A stretch of 64,000 nucleotides of DNA, from the NCBI GenBank assembly GCA_016800925.1, contig JABCPU010000158.1, forward strand, positions 1-64,000, in the 5' to 3' direction. The position numbers were made by a program, and so were the translations under genes. This document shows, one piece after another, positions 12,224-24,866 of the stretch. The first letter of the stretch is position 1. Every line of letters starts with the position of its first letter. Origin of the DNA: Suillus spraguei. Lineage: Eukaryota; Basidiomycota; Agaricomycetes; Boletales; Suillaceae. The notes below the pieces were generated by a model. It saw nothing but the letters and a program-made list of their open reading frames with translations, was not told the origin of the DNA and did no database searches.

Positions 12224-12914
12224 CCTGCCCGCCTGAGCTTTTTCTTCTTCATCAGCCTTGACCTCCTGAGTGCCAACGATCCTTCATCGTCACGTCTGAC
12301 CCTCGGTTCATTGCGCGTCACGGACGATTATTTTTCGTTGCCTTTGTCACTGATCGGATTGAATTTCTTTTTTCAGTTTCTTACACTCTCGCTGTCTCGC
12401 TGTCCCGCCGGCTCGCTTTTCTCGTCTCGCTCTCTCGTCGTCTTGCGTATCTCGTCGTCTTGCTATCTTGCTTTCTCGCTCTCCGAGTCTTGTCGTCTTT
12501 CTCTTTTACCGTTTTCCTCACCCAACGTAGCGTGCCTTTGATAAAGCAATGTCAAATCTTCAAAGTGAGTTGCCACCCCACGCCAATAGAACATTCTTCT
12601 TATTATCTCTCTTTTCAGAATGTCGAAAATCCCAACGTTGGCCACGTTGATGAAAAAAATACTTATCTTTTTCTCGAATCTCGCCCTCGTTGGCGTCGTC
12701 TCCATCTGAAATAGGGCATGCACCCGCCGCATCCCTATCGCCTACCTCTTCTTCCTCCCGCCCGCCCATCTAGCTAATCAACCCATTCCACGTCGGACAC
12801 TCCAAGCATAATGAATGACGTGTGGTGGCTCTGTATTCAATCTCGATGGCGTGGTATCAGTAAGTCTCATCTTCCTCGATTTCTCTGAACCCCATTCTAA
12901 CTTCCATCTTTAGT

Positions 12915-13440
12915 CTGACCGCAGTCGCTCTTTCTACTGGATGCGTCGCCATCTCCCGTTCTGTCTATGTTTCCGCTGAACATCACCTCAAGCCTGTCGT
13001 CCGATAGCAGTCGCTCTTTCTACTGGATGACGGATGCGTCACCATCTCCCGTTCTGTCTCTATTTCAGCTCCGCCTCAACCCAAGCCTGTCATCCGACAG
13101 CAGCCGCTCTTTCTACTGGATGACGGATGCGTCACCATCTCTCGTTCTGTCTCTATTTTGCTCCACCTCAGCCCAAGTCTGTCGTCCGACAGCAGTCGCT
13201 CTTTCCACTGGATGACGAATGCGTCACCATCTCCCGTTCTGTCTCTATTTCGCTCCACCTCAACCCAAGTCTGTCGTCCGACAGCAGTCGCTCTTTCTAC
13301 TGGATGACGGATGCGTCACCATCTTCCATTCTATTTCTATTCCCACTGGCCCAAACCTGTCGCCCGATAGCCGCCGCTCTTTCCACCGGATCACGGATGC
13401 ACCTTCTATTTCATATTTTCTCTTTCCTCTCGTCTATCGT
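12915..13440 (+). repeat. 92-93 bp minisatellite, about five units
   Basis: Unit starts are at about 12991, 13084, 13176, 13268 and 13354 (spacings 93, 92, 92, 86), plus a shortened unit from 12915. Each unit carries GTCCGACAGCAGTCGCTC and then a TGGATGACGGATGCGTCACC core. Units are open in one frame over several hundred bases, giving long repetitive open frames that are probably not genes. Confidence 0.85.
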
Positions 13441-13680
13441 CCGACCCGTGTCACTCCTTCATATACCCTTTTCTCCTTTCTTTCGTCTCGTGTTTATCGT
13501 CGTCCAACCCATGTCACTCCTTCATATACCCTTTTCTCCTTTCTCTCTCTTCATATTTATCGTCCGACCCACGTCACTCCTTTATATACCCTTTTCTCCT
13601 TTCTCTCTCCCCATAATCATCGTCCGACCCACGTCACTCCTTCATATACCCTTTTCACCTTTCCCTTTCTTTTCCACCAT
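13438..13680 (+). repeat. About 60-bp minisatellite, four units
   Basis: Units contain CGTCCGACCCACGTCACTCC followed by TTCATATACCCTTTTC and a CT-rich tail. They are unrelated in sequence to the 92-bp array they adjoin. Confidence 0.8.
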
Positions 13681-13859
13681 CTATCTCTTCAAACCTCGAG
13701 TACCGGCCCGCTCTTGCACACTACCTGCATCCATTCGCGCGCCATGGTTCGCAACTCCATACCCGGTCTTCTGACTTTTTACGATTTTTTACGACTATCT
13801 ACGACCTCTCCTCTGCGCCGGACGCCAGAAGGGCCTACACCGATTCGTCCGCACTATGA

Positions 13860-14200
13860 CCTACACGTAGCTTTATACCCAGCCTATTCCACGATTACGA
13901 CTTTTCCTCTGCCTCGGACGCCGGAAGGGCCCACACTGCCCATTCGTGCGCGGGCACATACGTACACGCAGCTCTATACCCTGCCTATTCCTATTCCACG
14001 ATTACGACTTTTCCTCTGCCTCGGACGCCGGAAGGGCCCACACTGCCTATTCGCGCGCGGGCACAATACGCATACGCAGCTCTATACCCTGCCTATTCCA
14101 TGATTACGACTTTTCCAGTCTGCCCCGGACGCCGGAAGGGCCTACACTGCTCATTCGTGCGCGGGCACAATACGTACACGCAATCCTATTCCATCTGATC
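13860..14200 (+). repeat. About 120-bp minisatellite, three to four units
   Basis: Units share TATTCCACGATTACGACTTT, then CTCGGACGCCGGAAGGGCC, then CATTCGTGCGCGGGCACA and TACGCAGCTCTATACCCTGCC. Copies begin near 13888, 13998 and 14096. Confidence 0.8.
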
Positions 14201-14299
14201 TATTTTATGGTTGGTCTACTATTCATCTCCTCATGCTTATTGACTTATAACATTATAACTTTTGATCAGACAATATACCGTCGTCACTCTTTTACGACA

Positions 14300-14415
14300 C
14301 CCCATGCCACTTTTCCTATCTCTTATGCCTTATGCCCTATGCCACCTTACTTATCTCCTATGCCTTATGCCCTATGCCCTATGCCTTATGCCACTTTTCC
14401 CGTATGCCTACCTTT
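14300..14415 (+). repeat. Short tandem repeat of TATGCC units
   Basis: Repeats of TATGCCTTATGCCCTATGCC-type hexamer and octamer units. This is simple-sequence DNA at the end of the minisatellite cluster. Confidence 0.8.
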
Positions 14416-14449
14416 ATGCCACTTCATATGAAAACCAGCCTTTTTAGAA

Positions 14450-15217
14450 AACTTGTGCGCTTTAAGATCAGGGTACCGCTTTAAAACTATACAGTGAGTA
14501 TCCGCAGTCCGAACATAGCAGTCTGTACTTACAAGTTACAAATGCCGGATGATGATATGATATACTAGCCTGCCGGAACCGGTGGCGGAACGTCCCGGTA
14601 CCTTACTACGTGCGAATTTCGCTTCCTACATTCGTTCTTCCATGATTTCGGGTTCGTCGTACTTCACACTCCCATACCTACAGTCTTTCTTTATACCCAC
14701 ACACTACTTCTTTTTAACCGAACATTCTTATAGTACGCTGTATCAATACACATTTTTGTTTGACTCAAAGAGTCGTTTGACATATCGAATTGGTGAGCAG
14801 GTATCTCGTCCTTTCAAGCGGTTTCACCTGCTTGCGTCCCACTCTGAGCTAACTGGCACTCAGCACAGCTTAACCTATCAGATCATATCAGCGACTCTCG
14901 AGCCAGACGAAGTTGAAGTGCACTCCGCCGTGCGTAGTATCGGAACCGGCTATTCTAGCAAAGAAAGCTCTAGATTCTGAGAACGCACTTCCCTTTTTTT
15001 GACTCTCGGGGGCTAGAAAACTATTTTACTTCTGCTCTCCAGTACGCATATGGTACCAAGACTTGGGACCAAAGTTACGACTCAAGGTAGCTGCTCAAAC
15101 TTACCCTTGCTAGGCCCTGGCCAAAAGAATGATCGACCCTCTGGAGTGTGCGGATAAAAACAGACGTATTACCCAGACTTGGGCAGAATTTCGTGATATT
15201 CCCGCAGACTGTAAGTA
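14450..15217. other. Intergenic region
   Basis: A 132-codon open frame at 14582-14980 has no recognisable motif, signal peptide or homologue that I know. Nothing else is supported. Confidence 0.4.
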
Positions 15218-15860
15218 TCAATAAAAACTCAGCGTCCGAATTCCTCGACTCCCGGGTCTTTTCGAGGCCACTTCTTTGTCCCTCCTGAGTTTCTCGACGT
15301 AGATGAACGTCATGATGACGGTATCCATCATATGACCCGCTTCAGGCGATACTTCCAGCATGGCCTTTTGTTTCCTTCCGAGGGTCGCTCTGTTAAAGCT
15401 GGCAACTTCCATTTCGAGGCCTATCGTCCTGTGAGAGCTAAAATCCGATTCGTCATGTCAGAAACTGGACCAGTGAAGTAGCAGCGTACTTACAACTACC
15501 ACTGGTCTCGAGGTCTCGGCGATAGGGACGTCCTTCTGGTCCTGTGAAGACACGTTTCCTGCCATCATGATGGCCCGGATTTCCTAAAAGGACGCTATGC
15601 ACATAGGCCTTTCACTTCGGAATGAACTCCTCCATCTCTATTTTAGTTCCACCAGCACGAAACTTTGAGGAGTTAAATGTGTGCCACTCGATCTCTTCCA
15701 AGACATTGAACTGGTCGTTATTTGGCTTGATTTTCTGAATGGTCGCAGTGTGGGCGCGAACTAATCTGAACGGAGTGTCTGTCTTGTAAATAACTTGACC
15801 TTGCTCGTTGGTGATAACGGTATTGCGAACGTGTTCAGTGGAGAAAGTGAGCCAGATCAT
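15218..15860 (-). pseudogene. DUF6593-type protein gene, interrupted by one in-frame TGA
   Basis: Conceptual order: a beta-rich start with ITNEQGQVIYKTDTPF, then EIEWHTFNSSKFRAGG, then GRKRVFTGPEGRPYR, and a C-terminal segment with MDTVIMTFIYVEKLRRDKE. This series matches the basidiomycete DUF6593 family, which I know only as a domain of unknown function. The likely start is ATG 15860-15858. The frame continues through a TGA at 15614-15612 just after the EEFIPK segment. A true intron there would need to be only 21 nt, so a nonsense mutation is more likely. One intron, with donor after TGTAA near 15490 and acceptor near 15435, joins the last exon in frame. Stop TGA is at 15220-15218. One expected Trp near RPYR is Arg. 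Confidence 0.7.
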
Positions 15861-15957
15861 TGTGGGTATCCACTGTACTGTTGAGTACTTCACGCGCTGC
15901 ATTCCAGGACCTAGGCTAATAGTTGCAAGTAGCAGTGTGATCAGTATCGGCAACTAA

Positions 15958-17485
15958 GACTCCTGGACATGACCTGTTCACGGAGTTTGGACACGATTCC
16001 GACTGGCCAGTTCTTTTGGAATTACATAATAAAGTTATTGAGTGACTATTGCTCCACTATAGATGAGTCACCTCAAGTTTAAGCTTATTGCGCCGAGCAT
16101 CGAGAAACTCTGCTTGAGAATAAGCTTGATCTTCAGCCACCGGTAAGGCACCAATTCTCCGGGAACTCGATGCCCTCAGTCAACCACAGGTTCCGCTTCA
16201 AGCATTTCCGTGGCTCATTCTTCAGTTCCCCACGGCTCCGCTGCAGCAAATCCTGACGTCCACGATGTCCGGCACCCCAAGTACCGGTTATCCTCCTAAT
16301 TCGCCGCTGATAAGATATTTACAGACACGGAACTTCTTTATCATATCAGCGGTCAGACACAGCAAACCGGGCAAATCATGCACCACCCTATGGCATCTCA
16401 AAACAGCACCCAACCACCCGTTTCCATCACTCGTCTGTTAATCCTCAGAGCATACATTCACTTTCTCATTATCATCACACGTCCCCACAAAGCTTTCACA
16501 CATTTCACACCCAAAACCTGCATATGAATCATGTTGCTCACCCCTTTTTCGAGACCGCCACTCATACCATGTAATCGCAAGGTCTGCCAACACCAGTCCA
16601 GTATACTGCGAACCACGGTCACAGCACCATTTCTCACCATAATTATTCGGTCCAATCCCACGCGGGGCACTCCGTCCATCCCGCCCAACATCATCCTCAT
16701 AACTCGCTACAGAATTCTACTGGTCAACAACCTCCGAGTGCTGGTGTACACAAAACTATGCTCGCAAAACAATTCGTCAAGGGCGCGTTGATGGCCGGCG
16801 GTGTTCTGGCAAAATACAACCGTCTGAGTGGAGGCAATCGGTCTGTGTGGAATGGAAATGGGAACAATGGAGGTTTCTTTTACAATTGCTGGCCCCATAT
16901 ATAAATATCAGTCGTCGCATGCAAATTCTAGGTTCAAGATACTAGGTACCTTTATGTAGTACTAGTCTAAATATATATTAGCTACCATTGGGCAGCTGTA
17001 CACCCTTCAGTAGTGACATGCCGATTAGCATTGGCTTCAGGGTGCCAGCTGGGGAGTTTTGACTCATCGTCGCCTGTATCAATATCGAGAAACGGATATT
17101 CGACTACATGTAAGGTTACAGTCTTGTAGACAATCACTGGCACCGCATGGAAGACCGGGTCGCTGGAACCAGTTTAATATCCTTCTTTCAACCCGTTGTG
17201 AATTCAAAGGACGCTTGTCCACCTAGTCCCGCTGCTGGGGTGTCGCCGCTACCCAGTCATTCGAGCCCACGGGAGAAAGCTTGAAGTTTAAACCACTACT
17301 AGCACGCGGAAGGCTGTAAATTCACAAGTTGTATTCCGCATTCATATACCTTCCCGGTACTCCGAGTTGGGGTGATTGCAGCGCTGCAGCTGCCTGAGCA
17401 GGAGGCAAAGGTAGTCAGGTGACGGGGTCCATTGGGCGACACCGTGATCAAGATGTGTTCTTCTACTCACCGCCATGAATCCCAA
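15958..17485 (+). pseudogene. Deleted duplicate of the Pro-rich gene (832-5372)
   Basis: Sequence follows 832-935, then jumps to the equivalent of 1862-1985, then to 4000-4700 and the 3' flank to about 5372. Two deletions have therefore removed most of the gene. The remaining His/Gln-rich C-terminal part also has a TAC-to-TAA stop (16572-16574). The end (AKQFVKGALMAGGVLAK) is still readable. It is the left part of the second copy of the segmental duplication. Confidence 0.8.
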
Positions 17486-18395
17486 ACATGCATCCTCAGA
17501 ACTGCTCAAACGCTCAGGTTCGTGTCCTGTTCTCCTCATGACCCTAATTCAATGCCTTTCACCTAGAACCTGCGAAATCCGCGACCCGCGGGAATGCTCG
17601 CAACCCAAAACTTATGTGCACATACGCACTGTATGTGTTTAAGGTTAAGTCACCGTGAGCAACAATCCAAGCCGTATGATCACGGCTTGATGGTTTATCA
17701 CCTGGACTCGCAGTACGGCCTACGCGAGTACAATCGTATAAAGTATGGCCACTGAGGTGCATCGTTTGTTACCATCATTCAAACTACTAACTGCCGTTCA
17801 AGTTGCAGACTATCCCATAAGTCGAATCCAAATATTCCATTGTATCAAGCGCTGTTGAGTAACTTAATGATGTCCTCGTGTCCAGGACATAAGGGTATGT
17901 CCTACTCAAGGCATGGATGTCTTCGTTGACTAGTGTCAAAACGGCAACTAGTGTGCCTCGCAGGTCCGGTCAGGGGGCGCAGCGCCGTTCGTTGAGATCT
18001 CGACACTAATCTACGGCGTACAAGTCAAGTTGGAGCACGCTGTATTGTTTGGTTAGTAGGCATGTTGACATGTTCTGTGCTTAGATAACTGTCTCGTAGT
18101 TGTGTGGATGACAAAGAGCTCGAATTTCTTGGATACGCTGGTCATGAGAAGGGGGTACAGTCGTAATTCATGGCTGGATATTGTGATTACATGTTGTATT
18201 TTACAGACTAGCTTGGACAACCCTAAACTCGGACTACATACTGAGCATAGAAGTATGATCTACTGTACACTTGGTCACATCTAAATTGTATCTGAAATTT
18301 CCATAATGGATCTATTGCTGCGGTCATCATCAGCATTAAGGTCTACAAGTATTGATTTTAGTAAGTGCAAAGAATGGAAAGGGTGTTGAGGAGAC
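17486..18395. other. Intergenic region downstream of the NWD gene
   Basis: No gene, repeat family or RNA recognised. Short frames at 17559-17762 and 18102-18284 lack support. Confidence 0.45.
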
Positions 18396-21300
18396 TCACT
18401 CCTGTCGGCACTTCTGCCAGTGCTGTCCATGTGCCATGCAGCTCAGATCAAGCTCAGGACATCCTCTGGGTATCACTAATGCAGTTTCAGGGTTATAGAA
18501 CGGGCGTCGAGAAGCGGGTGGTACCCAGAATAACAGCTGCTGTTTGGGTCCCGCCACCCATCCACTGTCAACATTCAGGACAAAGGGGGTCGAACGGCAG
18601 TTGTCATGGGATGTTCCCTCCGTTAACTCAGAAGTCTTGCGCAGCGCGTGAACGAGGTTGGATGAGAAGGAAATGAAGTGATTATTCCAAGTGTTCAATG
18701 GCATAGTAGCGGTGGCTTCGAGCGTGCGATGTTCATCTGAGAATGGTAAAGGATCTGACACAGCGCACTGCTGCGATGGCTGCCTCGTCGCAGCATCCCA
18801 CACCCGAACAGTCTGATCCCGTGAACCAGTGACGATGCAAGTGCTGTCTGGCGAGAACGAGACCGAGGTAACTGAATCAGTATGCCCCCGCAAGGGCTCG
18901 CCGACTGGCTGCCTCGTTGCAGCATCCCACACCCGAACAGTCTGATCCTGTGAACCAGTGACGATGCGAGTGCCGTCCGGCGAGAATGAGACCGAGTTAA
19001 CTGAATGAGTGTGCCCCCGCAAGGGCTTACCGGCTGGCCGCCCCGTCACAGCATCCCACACCCGAACGGTCTGATCCTGTGAACCAGTGACAATGCGAGT
19101 GCCGTCCGGCGAGAATGAGACCGAGGTAACTGAAAGAGTGTGCCCCCGCAAGGGCTCACCGACTGGCTGCCCCGTCGCAGCATCCCACACCCGAACAGTC
19201 CGATCCCAAGAACCAGTGACGATGCGAGTGCCATCCGGCGAGAACGAGACCGAGTTAACTGGAAGAGTGTGCCCCCGCAAGGGCTCACCGGACTGGCTGC
19301 CCCGTTGCAGCATCCCACACCCGAACAGTCTGATCCCAAGAACCAGTGACAATGCGAGTGCCGTCCGGCGAGAACGAGACCGAGTTAACTTCACCCATGT
19401 GTCCCCGCAAGGGCTCACCGACTGGCTGCCCCGTTGCAGCATCCCACACCCGAACAGTCCGATCCCAAGAACCAGTGACAATGCGAGTGCTGTCCGGCGA
19501 GAACGAGACCGAGGTAACTGGAAGAGTGTGCCCCCGCAAGGGCTCACCGACTGGCTGCCCCGTTGCAGCATCCCACACCCGAACAGTCTGATCCCGTGAA
19601 CCAGTGACAATGCGAGTACCGTCCGGCGAGAACGAGACCGAGTTAACTTCACTCATGTGCCCCCGCAAGGGCTCACTGACTGGCTGCACCGTTGCAGCAT
19701 CCCACACCCGAACAGTCTGATCCGAAGAACCAGTGACGATGCGAGTGCCGTCCGACGAGAACGAGACCGAATTAACTGAATGAGTGTGCCCCCGCAAGGG
19801 CTCACCGACTGGCTGCCCCGTTGCAGCATCCCACACCCGAACAGTCTGATCCCAAGAACCAGTGACAATGCGGGTGCCGTCCGGCGAGAACGAGACCGAG
19901 TTAACTTCACTCATGTGCCCCCACAAGGGCTCACCGACTGGCTGCCCCGTCGCAGCATCCCACACCCGAACAGTCCGATCCCAAGAACCAGTGACGATGC
20001 GAGTGCCGTCCGGCGAGAACGAGACCGAGGTAACTGAATCAGTATGCCCTCGCAAGGGCTCGCCGACTGGCTGCCTCGTTGCAGCATCCCACACCCGAAC
20101 AGTCTGATCCGAAGAACCAGTGACGATACAAGTGCCGTCCGGTGAGAAGGAGACCGACTTGACTGAATGAGTGTGCCCCCGCAAGGGCTCACCGACTGGC
20201 TGCCCCGTTGCAGCATCCCACACCCGAACAGTCTGATCCTGTGAACCAGTGACGATGTGAGTGCCGTCCGGCGAGAACGAGATCGAGGTAACTGGAAGAG
20301 TGTGCCCCCGCAAGGGCTCACCGACTGGCTGCCCCGTTGCAGCATCCCACACCCGAACAGTCTGATCCTGTGAACCAGTGACGATGTGAGTGCCGTCCGG
20401 CGAGAACGAGATCGAGGTAACTGGAAGAGTGTGCCCCCGCAAGGGCTCACCGACTGGCTGCCCCGTTGCAGCATCCCACACCCGAACAGTCTGATCCCAA
20501 GAACCAGTGACGATGCGAGTGCCGTCTGGCGAGAATGAGACCGAGGTAACTGAATCAGTATGCCCCCGCAAGGGCTCGCCGACTGGCTGCCCTGTTGCAG
20601 CATCCCACACCCGAACAGTCTGGTCCCAAGAACCAGTGACGATGCGAGTGCCGTCTGGTGAGAACGAGGCCGATGAAACTGCACCAGTGTGCCCGCTGAG
20701 CACAGTCTGAACAGCCGGCCAATTCATATTACATCCGAACACCACACGAAGAGTATTCGGAAACCGTGCAGAAAACGTTCTCGATAGCGGAAAGTTGGCA
20801 GGGGAAAATGGGAGTGCCGATACATACAGATGCGGTGTGCTGTGTAGAATCATGCCGCCAAAAACTTGAATGAACCTCTGTATGTCCATTGCAGTCGAGG
20901 AAACATCTTTGAATTCGGAATGGCACTGTGATTGCCCATGAGCGCTTTATCTGGCACCTAGTAGCAGTGTGCTCACCTTCAGCCACTGGGCAACGGGAGG
21001 AAGGGCAGCAACTGCGCCGCTGAGCGCATTGATCAGGCCGAGTAACTCAAGCCAGAAAAACAGCCGTTCATCTTCGAAGAATAATTTCACTTCTTTTGCG
21101 AGCTCCTTGTTGAAGACTGTGGTTCGTATGTGCGAAGTCCAAAATCGAGAGGAATATGACAGATATGGGGAGATGCATTTTTGGACTCGTTCTTGCAGCC
21201 CGGGATCTTCGTTATTAGGGAGATATGATGACTTCAAATTGCAGATATTGAAGCGAAGATCGTGTTCCATCACCCGAAGGGACGCAAACGCGAGGTCGCG

Positions 21301-23843
21301 CTGCGCATTTGGCAGGTCGATGAAAAATTCACCACTGGATGGTTTGTCTGTTAAGAAATCGTGGAAGGATGCGTGAAGTGGTCGGATTGGGGAATCTGAG
21401 TTGGTGGTGCCGCTGAGGAGGGAACCCATGCTTCTGATCACAAGCTCCACGTCGAAATTGTCTTCTTGCATTGGGAAATGGCGCCTCATGGCGTTCAGGG
21501 AAGCTAGGGGAAGGGGTTCAGCTGTGCCTAGTATTTGTCCCATCACCGAGCGGGAATCTCGTAAGCGCCGTCGAACGCGATTTTTGCGACTGCTGGACGT
21601 GGGTAGGTGTATCCCTGTGCATGATATTTGTTAAAATGAGGTCATACATGCTGTACAACAGCATGCTTCTTTCAGCAGGATCGCGTGACACCACAGCGTT
21701 GTAGCAATCAATTGAAGATAGTCCCACATCGGGATCTTTGATGTATCCGCACGCGAGACGCGCCCACTCGAAAAGTCCATCAGCTTTCTCAGCGAGGACT
21801 GCGAACTCTTTATCCTGGAAACTCAACCCTTCCAACTCCTTGGATACGTAAGCATGAATGTCGCGCTCTGCGACAGCTGTTGGAATATCATCCATGGACA
21901 TCTGTCGAATATGCTGAACACTGTTAAATTCGTCATTGATGTCACGAAGTGGGCGAGAGGTAACGATGAAGCGGAAGTTGTTGGGGAGGTCTGTGATTTT
22001 GGGAACGGCGGGGTCTTGATGTTTGCCAGCTAGAATACGGAGGAGATCTTTCCGTGTTTCTACTCCACCGCTCTCGTCCAGTCCTTCGATCACGATCACG
22101 ATGGGCTCCTTAGTTGACCCAGATGACTTTGCTAGTGGCTCAACAAGAAGCTTCTGCCACTGCTGGACGATATCCGCAGTCTTCTTGAGCGAACTCGAGG
22201 CTTGAACTGTATTTGCCAAGGCCCGCCTCACCTCTGGGTCATGGTCGGCCAGGTCGCGCGCGATCGTGGAAAAGATCATTTCGTGGCGACGGTCTGTTTC
22301 CCGCTGGCGGTCAAAACAGTAACACGAACCGAGCCCTCCCACATCTTCGAACCACTTAGCGATGGTGTGGGCGATAGCAGATTTTCCCTTGCCTGCAGGG
22401 CCAGATAGCCACAGCACGCGTGGAACGTTGTCCCCAGTGCTGTTGACCCATTCTGTGATCTGGGAAAGGATTTCCGTGCGGGTCCCTTGAAGGCACTGTT
22501 TTCTGGTATCTAGTCCCGCGCCTTCTGCATAAGTCATACCGCTGAGGTCCAGTATTTCTTCTGTGAAGGTTTGAATATATGTCAAGTCACAAGGACGTCT
22601 GAATACTTACCTGTACGGTGGAGATGTATGGCTATGTCGCGGACGTTGGTGGCTGTGTCGTGGGCGTTGGTGGCTATATCGTGGATGCGTACAGCTACGT
22701 CGTGAGCAACTTGGTCCCGGAAGTTTTGCATGAGCCCATCGAACACTTCACTGTACTTTTGTGTCGTATCTGTTGTTTCTGAGACGACGTTCTTTCCCAG
22801 TCTCTTCCCTGTGATGATGGTAGAAGCTCGAGACGGTACAGAATGCAAAGCTTGTAACACTCACAAAAGTTTGTAGTCTCTGAGTAACTTTTAATAAAAC
22901 GGGCACATTCACTGGTCTGCTGAGAAATCTTTCCAAGGATATCGCGCATCGACGAAATTTGGCCTAGTATCTCGTCTTGTGTTATGAAATTGTAAACTTC
23001 ACATAACTTCTCGACAAGTTTGCGTATTGCTGCGTCACGATTTGCTTGAGCTAGAATAATCTGCACAAATGATTGCTGAGTAACAGCGCGACACAGGGAG
23101 AAAAAGAATACATACTTTGGCTACACAAGATAAGACGCCCAGTGCCATCTTTGCATATGGATGTACCTGTCGAACTGTATTAGTTATGTTCCGATCGAGA
23201 GAAAGGTCCATACATCCGCTATCTTCCCGATAACATCGTCGAATATCCTGAGGGGTTTGAGATATGTATCCTGGAAACCGTCAACAGCATCGAGATCCGC
23301 TTGTGCGTCCTGAACAATATAAAGTGCGGTAGTCGCATGTCCCGAAGGTGAATGCATATGCTCTGCAGCCTGAAGTGCCGACTGAGTATCAGCATCCATT
23401 TCCATACCAGACGGAGCCGCCTGGACCTGCACGATCACCAGAAATTAGAGAGAGGACAGAGACTAGAAGGCAAGAAAACCTATATACCGGATTCGGGTCA
23501 ATGACGCAGGTTCATGCGGGGGCACAGGACTGTGGTTGCGGGAATTATTCGAACGCTTATCCCAATCTCAGCCGTATTCCACTGACAGAACACTCATTAT
23601 GCATACTCGTGGACTCACAGAGACCCTCAACTTGTTCGCACCATCCTTGAGTTTCTCCAGAAACCGACGGACTCTTCCACGGGGTCGGTGCTAGACGAAG
23701 GATGCATCGATGTCAGCATTTGGAGTGGAGCGAACCAAGCCACGTACCGAACTTTGACGAGCTGTTGCTTCGTTAGATGTGTGGGTTTCTTGAGTGGAAT
23801 CTCTCCGACTCGATGATGAGTTGCCTTTCCTCCGAGTCATCAT
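18396..23843 (-). pseudogene. NACHT-WD40 (NWD) STAND protein gene, eight exons, two apparent frameshifts
   Basis: Exons from GT-AG signals and phase: 23843-23748, 23690-23619, 23426-23214, 23166-23116, 23060-22865, 22808-22611, 22560-20977, 20925-18396; about 1,645 aa. The N-terminal region of about 275 aa is the helical type seen in basidiomycete NWD proteins (LKPLRIFDDVIGKIAD, AIRKLVEKL, WKRLGKNVVSE). NACHT follows, with Walker A GPAGKGKS (about 22405-22376) and Walker B IVIVIEGLDE (about 22100). Then come a helical linker, 15 WD40 repeats, and a C-terminal tail containing LLFWVPPASRRPFY. NACHT-WD40 proteins are NLR-like receptors of non-self recognition; ligand unknown. Frame breaks: an extra G at 19290-19291, obvious against neighbouring repeats, and a one-base shift in 21550-21650. 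Either could be a sequencing error, otherwise the allele is inactive. Confidence 0.85.
18775..20697 (-). repeat. Fifteen tandem 129-bp WD40 units
   Basis: Each 43-residue unit carries [13 protein letters not shown], then [19 protein letters not shown] and GHT. The period of 129 bp was checked at 18883 and 19012. Units at about 20221-20478 contain two copies identical over the full 129 bp. Variation is confined to a few codons: the residue between GS and D is W, Q, S or R, and the pair after GHT/GHM is DS, LP, HS, SE or GE. These are the WD40 positions known to vary in fungal NLRs. Confidence 0.9.
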
Positions 23844-24662
23844 GAATAACAGTTGAAGCGAAGGGAAGGGCTCTATATCATCAATTATATAGGTCACTAT
23901 AATTAGTACAAACCTTGAGCAAGCCTCGAGGTCTGTATGATCTCGATCTAAAATCGTCCGATAATCATCGCATCGACTTTTTACTTATAATTAGCACAAG
24001 CCTCGAGGTAAATATTTGTTGTACTATTTGAAAGAATTTATCTAATCGTTTTCACTCTCGTAAGGCGGCTCCAAGGATTCCACAGGTCTTGCACTGCCTT
24101 TAACTGTGGCAGTGCTGATCGTTGACCTGAGTTCGAAAGCCAGCGCAAGTTGCTCGCTCATACAGTGGAGACAGGGAATGTAAGCGCGCGTCCCGCGATT
24201 GTTTGCACTTTGTTCTCGCCGGATGGCTTGAAAAGAATAAGTATAGACTAAAGTTCGGGGAATTAGGGATCCCGCTCTGGTTATGAACGGGAGAGAATTC
24301 GTCAGCACCGCGGGTCAGCTGCATTACAGGTTTACTGATGAATCCACGTGACAGGAACGTGTGGTTACTGCGGGTGATCACTGTGTCGGAAACTGTGCTA
24401 GAGTAAAACAATTGATAGCATGATTGATCAAGCAAGCTTAATGAAAGTTTAACGTCAACGTTTGTTGTCGACCAAACACTGTCCGCCGAACTACCTCTTC
24501 GATTGAACTTCCATCTATCATGTATTTATATAATCCACATTTCATGATTGAACTCACGCGAAAGGAGGGTAGCAGAACTCCAGGATACACGAGACTTGCA
24601 GAGATGGTCCAAGCACAGTTTGAACATAAAAACTGATTGATCTCGTCGTCAGGAATAATGTT
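23844..24662. other. Intergenic region (putative NWD promoter side)
   Basis: AT-rich near 23880-24040, with two direct ACAAGCCTCGAGG/GCAAGCCTCGAGG motifs at about 23920 and 23998. Open frames here (24042-24674, minus) show no family features. Confidence 0.4.
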
Positions 24663-24866
24663 ATACATAGCCAACAGTTCTTATCCCCAAACCACCTGAT
24701 GCGTACCACATCGCCGTATCCTATTTTTACGGTCTTACGGTAGTACAGGTATTTCCGCCCGTCACGGACCTACCAGTGATCTCGAACTCGAGAAATTTAT
24801 AATGTCAGCCTTCAGTTCACGCCATCTTCATCACTCTCGTCAAGGATATTCATCACTGTGCGATTC

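Noticed and set aside
12549..12714. Small spliced gene with an ESRPRWRRL end
   Set aside because: The GTGAGT donor at 12565 and the acceptor at 12618 do not keep the coding phase, so no consistent model was found.
13127..14431. Long open frames of 215, 294 and 161 codons
   Set aside because: They run through the minisatellite arrays, overlap each other in different frames and have only repeat-derived composition.
14582..14980. 132-codon plus-strand frame
   Set aside because: No family features or splice context; kept only as intergenic.
19087..20107. Plus-strand open frames of up to 170 codons
   Set aside because: They are antisense shadows of the highly repeated WD40 units; the minus frames give clear WD40 repeats.
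24042..24674. Minus-strand frames of 78-111 codons upstream of the NWD gene
   Set aside because: Overlapping frames without motifs; the region looks like AT-rich flank.
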